Source: an uncultured Holdemanella sp. (lineage in GTDB: Bacteria > Bacillota_I > Bacilli_A > Erysipelotrichales > Erysipelotrichaceae). From it: a stretch of DNA of 7,896 nucleotides. Below the pieces are notes generated by a model, which searched no databases, was not told the DNA's origin, and saw only the letters and a list, made by a program, of their open reading frames with translations. The stretch is from NCBI GenBank assembly GCA_900754615.1, contig CAAEDN010000034.1, positions 1 to 7,896 on the forward strand. Direction: 5' to 3'. The position numbers and the translations under genes were made by a program. Below are positions 1 through 6,384 of this stretch, piece after piece (within the stretch, counting starts at the first letter, position 1; each line of letters starts with the position of its first letter).

Positions 1-82
1 TAGATACTGGCCTCTTTGCTCCAAGAGTTACCAGGTTAGGAGTTGCACCTAACTAAATCAACTGCACCGAACTGGCGCACCA
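1..82. other. Structured, G+C-richer segment with no recognised gene
   Basis: Forty of 82 bases are G or C, higher than the surrounding genes. Three inverted repeats follow one another: 7-34 (CTGG/CCAG outer and CTCTT/AAGAG inner arms), 35-53 (GTTAGG/CCTAAC, 7-nt loop) and 63-79 (6 bp, one G-U pair if read on the minus strand). GCACC motifs occur at 45-49, 64-68 and 77-81. No U-tract follows, so it does not look like a standard terminator of the transferase gene. It could be the end of a mobile element or a structured RNA cut by the window edge; I cannot decide. Confidence 0.35.
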
Positions 83-1597
83 TTAATCTTTCCTCTTCCC
101 ATACAATATATATTTATCATAATAATTCGAATGCTGCGTAATCTGCTTATCCATCTTTTTAAAACCCATGATTTCAACAAGAGTTGAAGTTTCTGTAAAT
201 AGATTTGTACCTAAACCCAATCGATCTGAATCAAAAGTAATTCCTAAACTAGCGACTGTGGTTGGAAATAAATCATAAGTTGAAATCTTACGTGATTTTT
301 GTGTTGTTGGCGTAATGGCCGAATTAATAAATGTATAATAACACTTACGATTATATCCACTATCCTCAATATCCTTAAACCATTCATTGTCCATACTCTT
401 ATGATCACCCGCAATCACAATTGTTGTATTATCATACCACTCTTGTTCCTGTATCCACTTCACAAGTTCAGTTACATGCTTACTTGAACATCGAATCACA
501 TTGGAATATTGATCTCCATATAAGTCTTCACATTCCGAACATGGATACCCTCCTACAAAGTGTGTATCCGCCGTCAACATATTAAAGTTAAATGGCTGTC
601 CACTCTCTGCTAGTTTTGTCAGTTCAATTTTGGCATAGTCAAACAATTTTAAATCTTCATAGCCCCACCATACACGATAATCCTTGTCAATCCATCCATT
701 TTCAATAGCCTTTTTATAATCCACAATATTATAATTGCCATGAAGCTTAAAATAATATTCTCGACCACCAAATTCTGCATCGGAACCGAGCAACAATTCA
801 TTTTGATAGCCATTGGCCGCTAAAATATCACCTAAAGTATACGCACCTGGTAAAAAAGATGTATCCGACAAATAGCCATTTGCACCTGCTGGCGTATTTA
901 AAGGCACACCACTTGTCTGTCCGACCATGGCTGCGGCTGTCCATCCTGACATGGCCGGAACTAAAAAGCCATTGTTTGACTTATCTCCATTGTCAAAAGT
1001 TAAATTTTGATTGGCTAGTAATGTCAATTCAGGAATCAAAGACTCTTCAAACGCCCCACCATTCTCTTTATCTTCATATGTTGTTTCCATAGACTCCAAA
1101 AAGATATAAATTAGATTTCTTTTCTTTTCAGGAAACGTATACGTTACACTTGCCGGATCCACATAATAATTTTCATAAATGGTAGAAGGATGTTTAATAT
1201 TATACCAATAATCATCGATTCCTACGGCATAGATACAATCCACTAAACCAAAGCCATAGACGAATAAACAACAAGCTGTTGTAAGAATAATCAATATATT
1301 ATTACGTACATGCTTAAACTCGCCATTCTTGATATCAAGAGTTAATTTCCAGTCTTTGATTATAAAACATACCAATAAAATACCAGAAATTGCTAATGGA
1401 GTTGGTAAACAATAGGATACAAACTGATCAAACACGGATGTATCCGTTCCTTTCATAGGCACCATGACATGAAATAATACTTGTTCAAATGGAATATCCC
1501 CAAAACTTTGAGGCACCCACTTTGCGACCTTCCATAAGACTAAACCAATAAAAACAACAATCACACTTAATATAGAAATCCATCTTCTTCTCTTCAT
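83..1597 (-). CDS. LTA synthase/OpgB-like phosphoglycerol transferase (sulfatase-fold membrane enzyme)
   Basis: Membrane-anchored member of the alkaline-phosphatase/sulfatase superfamily. Relatives (LtaS, OpgB, GacH) move glycerol phosphate from phosphatidylglycerol onto teichoic acids or glycans outside the cell. Residues are numbered from an upstream ATG at 1627. About three hydrophobic segments (16-33, 69-90, 108-134) precede the extracellular catalytic domain. Visible active-site motifs are FLESME (E178, metal ligand), GWTAAAM (T230, probable nucleophile), a GGREYYF block near 287, ADTHF (D354, H356), AGDHKSMD (D408, H409) and the closing DLFPTTVASLGI. A CSEC pair (C363, C366) follows DTHF. 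The usual sulfatase maturation motif C/S-x-P-x-R is absent, so it is not a true sulfatase. I start at M11 (1597): AAGGA lies 7 nt upstream and MKRRRW begins a normal membrane anchor, giving 504 aa. The ATG at 1627 lacks an RBS and falls before the predicted transcript start. It has fewer membrane segments than the five of classical LtaS. The acceptor polymer is unknown. Confidence 0.88.
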   Translation of the reverse strand: MKRRRWISILSVIVVFIGLVLWKVAKWVPQSFGDIPFEQVLFHVMVPMKGTDTSVFDQFVSYCLPTPLAISGILLVCFIIKDWKLTLDIKNGEFKHVRNNILIILTTACCLFVYGFGLVDCIYAVGIDDYWYNIKHPSTIYENYYVDPASVTYTFPEKKRNLIYIFLESMETTYEDKENGGAFEESLIPELTLLANQNLTFDNGDKSNNGFLVPAMSGWTAAAMVGQTSGVPLNTPAGANGYLSDTSFLPGAYTLGDILAANGYQNELLLGSDAEFGGREYYFKLHGNYNIVDYKKAIENGWIDKDYRVWWGYEDLKLFDYAKIELTKLAESGQPFNFNMLTADTHFVGGYPCSECEDLYGDQYSNVIRCSSKHVTELVKWIQEQEWYDNTTIVIAGDHKSMDNEWFKDIEDSGYNRKCYYTFINSAITPTTQKSRKISTYDLFPTTVASLGITFDSDRLGLGTNLFTETSTLVEIMGFKKMDKQITQHSNYYDKYILYGKRKD

Positions 1598-1604
1598 ATA
1601 CTCA

Positions 1605-1609
1605 TCCTT
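1605..1609 (-). promoter_or_regulatory. RBS that decides the transferase start
   Basis: On the minus strand AAGGATGAGTATATG places AAGGA 7 nt before the ATG at 1597. The alternative ATG at 1627 is preceded directly by the -10 hexamer and has no Shine-Dalgarno sequence. This supports translation from 1597. Confidence 0.65.
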
Positions 1610-1628
1610 AATCCGAAAAACTCTCATA

Positions 1629-1657
1629 AGTATAGCACAAAAGAAGAATATTCGAAA
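1629..1657 (-). promoter_or_regulatory. Extended -10 promoter of the phosphoglycerol transferase gene
   Basis: The minus strand reads TGCTATACT, a TGn extension plus the -10 hexamer TATACT (1629-1634). At 17 nt spacing the -35 position (1652-1657) reads TTTCGA, matching TTGACA at only three of six positions, so the TGn motif probably carries recognition. The expected transcript start is near 1622, about 25 nt before the ATG at 1597. The -35 position falls in the loop and arm of the stem-loop that ends the preceding gene. Confidence 0.5.
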
Positions 1658-1671
1658 TGAATATTCTTCTT
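1641..1671 (-). terminator. Stem-loop terminator after the large surface-protein gene
   Basis: A perfect 13-bp inverted repeat (arms 1641-1653 and 1659-1671, 5-nt loop 1654-1658) begins 8 nt after the TAA at 1682-1680. On the minus strand the 3' arm ends in TTCTTCTT and runs into TTGTGC, giving a U-rich but interrupted tract. The stem is AT-rich, so termination may be incomplete, allowing some read-through into the transferase gene. Confidence 0.6.
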
Positions 1672-1679
1672 ATTTTGTA

Positions 1680-4600
1680 TTATTTTTTATAGTCTGGAAT
1701 CCATTTTCCATCCGGACCTACATAGCTATCGCCAATCCATTTATTGGTAGCCATCTTACCATCTGAACCAAAATAATAATTTTGGATCCATTGATTTTTT
1801 GCCATATGACCCGCTTTTGTGAAGTAGTACCAGTCTTTTCCAACTTGTTTCCAGCCATTGACCATATAGCCATTTGAATCAAAGTAGTAGGTTTGTCCTG
1901 CAATCACTTCAAAATCGTTCTTAGTATACGAACCATCCTGATGTCTATACCAGTATTTGCCATTCGTTAAAACCCATTGATCTGGAGTATATAAACCATT
2001 ACTATCTACATAGTAGTTGCCAATCCATTTATTCGTAGCCATCTTTCCATCGGCTTCAAAGTAATAGTTATTGATCCACTGATTCTTTACCATATGACCT
2101 GCCTTATTAAAGTAGTACCAGTCACTACCCACTTGTTTCCAGCCATTGACCATATAGCCATTCGCATCAAAGTAATATGTTTGGCCTTGAATCACTTCAA
2201 AATCATTCTTTGTATAAGATCCATCCTGATGTCTATACCAGTATTTGCCATTGGATTCTACCCATTTATCTGGTGTATGACGACCATTCGCATCCACATA
2301 GCGATCACCGATCCACTTACTTGTGGCCATCTTACCATCTTCTTCATAATAGTAGTTATCGATCCATTTTGATGTCTGCATAACACCCTTTTCATCAAAG
2401 TAGTACCATGCTCCTTCTTTTTGTAGAGAACCCGTCTTTACATAACCCGTCTCTAAGAAATAGTATGTCTTGTCTTCAATCTTTTTGAATCCACTCTTTT
2501 CAAATGTTCCATCTGTATAAACAAATTTCGTACCTTTCGAATCCGTTTTCCAAGTACCTGTTATTCTAGGAATGGTTTCTTCCTTTGTCTTTTTACATAA
2601 ACTACACTCATAAACGATCTTACCCTCTTTTTCGGTTGTAGCCTCGGTTCTAGACTTCACTTTAAAATCATGTTTTACAGTGACTATACAAGTATCTTTT
2701 AAGCCACTCTCTGTTTTTACTGTAATCGTAGCCTCTCCACAAGATACCGTTGTCAAAGTTCCATTTTTGTTAACTTTAACTACATCCTCATTGCTGGATG
2801 TCCAAGTTAATTTTTCATCGTCCGCATCACTTGGCGTCAATGTAACTGTTAATTTCTTTTCTGTCTTAGCAGAAAGTGTAAGCTTAGAATCACTTAAAAA
2901 AATACTCTTCAATTTATTTGAAACTTTAACGACGCAAGTAATCTTATTACCCGATGTATCCGTTGCAGATATGGTTGCCTGACCACTTCTTACGGCATGA
3001 ACATGACCACTTTGATCAACCTGTACAGTTGTTGGATCACTGCTTGACCATGTTAATGTATCATAATCTCCCTTGACTTTCAGCTGTGCTCTTTGGCCTT
3101 TACCAAGTTCAACTGTATCCTTTTCAAATTGTAATGGCGTTCCCTCTTTATAAGTCGCATAAATATTTAGTGAACCACCAAGATATGTTTCTGGCATAGT
3201 AAAGTATGTCTTCTTGCTTGTAGGATTCTCAAAGACTACATCCTTTGAAGAAACCCATTTGTCAAATACCATGCCTTCAGGAATATATCGATCATCCAAT
3301 TCAAGAACATATTTCTTACCTGGCTCTGCCGAAATCACATATATATTGGCATCCCAACGCGAAAATGGATTTCCCTCCATTCCAATTGGACCTAATCCAA
3401 AGCCATTTTCACCGACACCATTAAATACTAAAACATTTGTTCTAAATGTTTCTTTTGTACGATAAATTTCAGTATCCTTTGTGAATGTGATATGTTGACC
3501 TGCATAATATGTTTTTCCATCTACCACATAAGAACTTCCATAAGCGAATATTAAATCCGTATTGACTGGCGCTTTATATGTCGATACTTTATCTTCATCA
3601 TGCACTGTTAATGTGATTTGATCTGCATATTTCGCATACAATGTTGTATCTTCTTTAAAATGCAGGATGTAGTAGGTTGACTTGTCAAGCAATTCCCCAT
3701 CTTTTTCAAGTGACCATCCTAAGAATTCTTTGTTTGCGGGTGCCTCAAAATATGGATCCATCAACATCGACGTATATACATAACCACCAATCGGTTTTAC
3801 TTCTTTTAATTCACCCTTGCCACCATTGTAGTCTAAAGTCACTGTGATCGATTTTTTAACTGTTCGAGCCTCAAATACACAGTCTTTCGTGAATTTTGTA
3901 TCTTTTGTAAGTTTTTCACCCGTCTCTTTATTGAACCATCCCTCAAATAGGACATCATCTTCTAAATCAACGATATAAATTGGATTTCGAATAATATTTT
4001 GAATGGTATCATCAAACGTTTCACTTTGCGTATATTGTGCAAATAATATACCTTTATATTCAAAACCAACTTTAACCGCATCCGACCATACCGCATAATA
4101 TGTTGTATCTGCATCAAAGGCATAATAGTAATCGTCCTTTAAAAGTGGTCCATTTGGTGAATTCACTCTCCAGCCTGTCACGACTTTTGTCTTATCCACA
4201 TTATTTCGAACCAATGGGAATTGACCCGCTACATAAGACTGATTTTTAATTAAATCCATGTCGATTTTTTCTTGGCCCGTTTCAAATGCTTGACCATTCG
4301 CATCAAAGGTAACTTTTACGTTATCTTTCCATACCGCATGAAGCGTTACATCTTCATTAAAGACATATCCATTTAAAGCAGTTCCATCATTTTCATTTGT
4401 ATGATTGATTGCGATAATATCCTTTGTGTCGCCTACTTGCCATCCAGCTAACTTTTTCCCTTTTGGAGTCGATACAATTTTGAAAGTGAAACCATACGTC
4501 TGACCTTTCGCAACTTCAAACGTATTTGCGTTGTTCATATCCAGATAGCCAGAACCACCATCTTTACCCCAGTCTAATGTAACTTTTAAACTGTTCTCAT

Positions 4601-5366
4601 AAATAGGATATAAATCTGTATCTTTATCAAAAGTTGTCGTATTGATATTGATTTCTTTATTTGTCGAACTATCTAATGTCCAGCCTTTTAATGCTTTTCC
4701 TCTCGGAATAAAGTCATTCACTCGATAATTATCACCAAATTCTTTTCCTTTTTGAATTTCACTCTTATATAACACATCTTTTGTTTCAGGATCTCTTACC
4801 GTCACTGTAATCGCATCTTCCCAAACAGCATGTAAAGTTATATCTTTATTGATTGTAAAAGTACTGAATTTATCAATAACTTTTGGATTGTCATTGATTC
4901 TCCATCCAACAAGGATCTTTCCTTTTGGACTTTCATTGATATTTACTATTTGCGTATTAAATATACTGCCCTTTTCAAATACAGGACCAGATGACATAAA
5001 GCCCTCAACTCCTTGGCCAAGATCTAAATCTACCTTATAACCATCTTTCCAGATCGCATATAAAGTTGTGTCTGTTGAAAATGGCAATTCGCTATGGCTT
5101 GTCTTTAAAACAGGTCCATCTGCTGATCCTAGTGCCCATCCTGCAAAGGCTTTTCCTTCTGGTGCTTTTTCAAAGACATTATAGATACTAAAATATGTTG
5201 TATCTTTTGATACATATTCTGTCTTTGCCTCAAAACCAGCCCCATTTGAATCATATGTCACCTTGAGCTTATCTTGAATCACAAGTTCAAATTCAGTATC
5301 TTTATCAAATGTTACATAATCATACATCTTAATAATGCGATCTGTACCCTTGACTTTTATATCCAA
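1680..5366 (-). CDS. C-terminal part of a frameshifted giant surface protein: InlB B repeats, Big_2 domains and wall-binding tail
   Basis: Read from the TTG at 5366 this frame gives 1228 residues, but it is almost certainly the distal part of the gene beginning at 7467. It has no signal peptide and no clear RBS, and its first residues complete the B repeat interrupted at the end of the upstream frame. Order in this frame: end of one B repeat (to ~32); B repeats of 74-90 residues to ~582, typically ending in YAxW or HAVW plus acidic-residue motifs; a degenerate unit (583-640); a divergent B repeat with FDKW and YFTMPE (641-742); two Big_2 Ig-like domains (744-817, 818-898) with LTWSSSDP and LTWTSSNE; a CSLC linker (899-935); and three cell-wall-binding super-repeats (952-1228) rich in YYFD, GYMVNGW and KNQW. 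There is no LPxTG motif, so attachment to the wall must depend on the tail. The likely role is adhesion or surface display; the ligand is unknown. Confidence 0.85.
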   Translation of the reverse strand: MDIKVKGTDRIIKMYDYVTFDKDTEFELVIQDKLKVTYDSNGAGFEAKTEYVSKDTTYFSIYNVFEKAPEGKAFAGWALGSADGPVLKTSHSELPFSTDTTLYAIWKDGYKVDLDLGQGVEGFMSSGPVFEKGSIFNTQIVNINESPKGKILVGWRINDNPKVIDKFSTFTINKDITLHAVWEDAITVTVRDPETKDVLYKSEIQKGKEFGDNYRVNDFIPRGKALKGWTLDSSTNKEININTTTFDKDTDLYPIYENSLKVTLDWGKDGGSGYLDMNNANTFEVAKGQTYGFTFKIVSTPKGKKLAGWQVGDTKDIIAINHTNENDGTALNGYVFNEDVTLHAVWKDNVKVTFDANGQAFETGQEKIDMDLIKNQSYVAGQFPLVRNNVDKTKVVTGWRVNSPNGPLLKDDYYYAFDADTTYYAVWSDAVKVGFEYKGILFAQYTQSETFDDTIQNIIRNPIYIVDLEDDVLFEGWFNKETGEKLTKDTKFTKDCVFEARTVKKSITVTLDYNGGKGELKEVKPIGGYVYTSMLMDPYFEAPANKEFLGWSLEKDGELLDKSTYYILHFKEDTTLYAKYADQITLTVHDEDKVSTYKAPVNTDLIFAYGSSYVVDGKTYYAGQHITFTKDTEIYRTKETFRTNVLVFNGVGENGFGLGPIGMEGNPFSRWDANIYVISAEPGKKYVLELDDRYIPEGMVFDKWVSSKDVVFENPTSKKTYFTMPETYLGGSLNIYATYKEGTPLQFEKDTVELGKGQRAQLKVKGDYDTLTWSSSDPTTVQVDQSGHVHAVRSGQATISATDTSGNKITCVVKVSNKLKSIFLSDSKLTLSAKTEKKLTVTLTPSDADDEKLTWTSSNEDVVKVNKNGTLTTVSCGEATITVKTESGLKDTCIVTVKHDFKVKSRTEATTEKEGKIVYECSLCKKTKEETIPRITGTWKTDSKGTKFVYTDGTFEKSGFKKIEDKTYYFLETGYVKTGSLQKEGAWYYFDEKGVMQTSKWIDNYYYEEDGKMATSKWIGDRYVDANGRHTPDKWVESNGKYWYRHQDGSYTKNDFEVIQGQTYYFDANGYMVNGWKQVGSDWYYFNKAGHMVKNQWINNYYFEADGKMATNKWIGNYYVDSNGLYTPDQWVLTNGKYWYRHQDGSYTKNDFEVIAGQTYYFDSNGYMVNGWKQVGKDWYYFTKAGHMAKNQWIQNYYFGSDGKMATNKWIGDSYVGPDGKWIPDYKK
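1683..2513 (-). repeat. Three 96-residue (288-bp) wall-binding super-repeats forming the tail
   Basis: Copy 1 is 2513-2226, copy 2 is 2225-1938 and copy 3 is 1937-1683, cut short at 85 residues by the stop. Each starts with DG(S/T)(Y/F) and holds about five choline-binding-like wall repeats of ~20 residues (YYFDANGYMVNGW, WYYFNKAGHMVKNQW, YYFEADGKMATNKW and so on). Copies 2 and 3 are close at DNA level: the 32 bases at 1843-1874 recur at 2131-2162, and the 32 bases at 1933-1964 recur at 2221-2252, both at exactly 288 bp. A shorter fragment of the unit lies at about 2514-2561. The tail should bind a wall polymer non-covalently. Confidence 0.9.
2562..2672 (-). other. CxxC linker of the type seen in Firmicutes surface proteins
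   Basis: Residues from HDFKVKSRTEATTEKEGK through IVYECSLCKKTKEETIP. The E-A-T-x-x-x-E-G-x-x-x-Y-x-C-x-x-C-x-x-x-K-x-E-x-IP pattern is a common short repeat in clostridial and related surface proteins, usually preceded by a histidine. Only one copy is present. Two Cys plus the preceding His could bind a metal, but this is not shown. Confidence 0.6.
2673..3137 (-). other. Two tandem Big_2 (bacterial Ig-like) domains
   Basis: The first domain (about 2916-3137) runs through VELGKGQRAQLKV, LTWSSSDP, VDQSGHVHAV, GQATISATD and CVVKV. The second (about 2673-2915) runs through LTLSAKTEKKLTV, LTWTSSNE, VNKNGTLTTV, GEATITVKT and CIVTV. These are the hallmark strands of Pfam Big_2 folds, common as spacers in adhesins. 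They separate the B-repeat array from the wall-binding tail. Confidence 0.88.
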
Positions 5367-6384
5367 CTAACTCTTTTTCTTCAGGCAAATAGATAGAGTC
5401 ATATGTAGCCAATTGCACTTCTTCTTTTTCAGGAATGGTAACCACTCTTGTATCCATACCAGCTGCACTATTGTCAAATGTTAGTTTTACAGGTTTGGCA
5501 TACGAAGCATATAAAACCGTATCCTCATTAAATATCGCATTATAAGGCTGTACTTTTTCTCCATCTAAAGAACCTTTACGCCATCCATTAAAGATCCATC
5601 CATTTTTTGTAGGCGTTTCATGAATACCTGATAAATAGGTTAACTTTTGTCCTTTACCCACAACTTCTGTAAATGTTTCCCCTTTACCAGAGAATCCTCC
5701 GTTACAATTAAATGTCAACGTAATTGGATCTGCCCAGACTGCCGATAATGATACAGGTTTATTACCTACAGTAAAGGCTTGATCTAAACTATAAACTTCC
5801 CCTGTTTCGTCATTTCTAAAGCCAATCAATATTTTCCCATCTGGATGCGTGAAATATTCTCTATAAGCATTGAAGGAATAATACAAACCTTTACCCGCTT
5901 CTTCGACAATTGGATTTCCTGTTCCACCATTTGGATTCAATGTGACTGTGATAGCTTCGGTATATACCGCATAGTACGTTGTATCTTTAGTATAGTCGCC
6001 TTGGGAAATGTCATTTCCATTTTCATCTACCCATTTATCAAATACATAACCCTTTGGAGGTGTAGGTATTTCATGTCCAGGATAGGTTCCAGATGCAATT
6101 AAAATGGTATGTTGTTTTTGATTATCCGAAAAAAGGCCATCCCCTGCATCAAATGTAAATTGGATACCCTGCACATATTTCGCATAGAAAGTCTCTGCTT
6201 TTGAGAAGTCAAAATCAGATAGAGACAAACCATCTTTTGTGTACCAACCCTCAAACACTTTTCCTTCTGGCGCTTGTGGAAGTGCGGCCCAAATAGATTC
6301 ACCTTTTTCTGTCATAATTGTTTCTTGACTACTTCCACCATCAAAGTTTCCTCCATTCGCATCAAAAGTAATGGGTATATCTTT
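3141..6384 (-). repeat. Tandem array of about 14 InlB-type B repeats (units 2-15)
   Basis: From residue 362 of the reconstructed protein to about residue 1442, units of mostly 71-90 residues follow each other without linkers. Each starts with a strand such as VTFDANG or VTLDYNGG, has a central GKxFxGW motif, and ends with a TLYAxW or HAVW strand leading straight into the next unit. Unit 6 contains the frameshift. Unit 14 (about 3445-3620) lacks the GW core, and unit 15 (about 3141-3443) is a longer divergent form with FDKW, YFTMPE and IYATYKEG. B repeats are small beta-grasp-like domains that act as stalks or ligand-binding surfaces. Units differ strongly in sequence, so no DNA-level tandem repeat is obvious. 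Confidence 0.85.

Noticed and set aside
1..82. A tRNA gene ending in CACCA at 78-82
   Set aside because: No 7-bp acceptor partner, no TTCRA T-loop and no proper anticodon loop could be placed on either strand.
83..1597. True sulfatase
   Set aside because: The C/S-x-P-x-R maturation motif is missing, while the GWT nucleophile region, DTHF and GDH motifs and the membrane anchor fit phosphoglycerol transferases.
1680..1760. LPxTG sortase anchor at the end of the giant protein
   Set aside because: The C-terminus is GKWIPDYKK, with no LPxTG-like motif and no hydrophobic segment; attachment must be through the repeats.
1683..2513. CRISPR-like array from the regularly spaced DNA repeats
   Set aside because: The 288-bp period is in frame and encodes known wall-binding repeats; there are no short repeats with unique spacers.
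5364..5366. TTG at 5366 as the genuine start of an independent gene
   Set aside because: There is no convincing RBS, no signal peptide, and the first residues complete a B repeat that starts in the other frame.
5340..5370. Programmed ribosomal frameshift
   Set aside because: A +1 (or -2) shift is needed, and the site lacks a classic -1 slippery heptamer, a stop codon at the shift point or an obvious stimulatory element; A4 is also short for phase variation.
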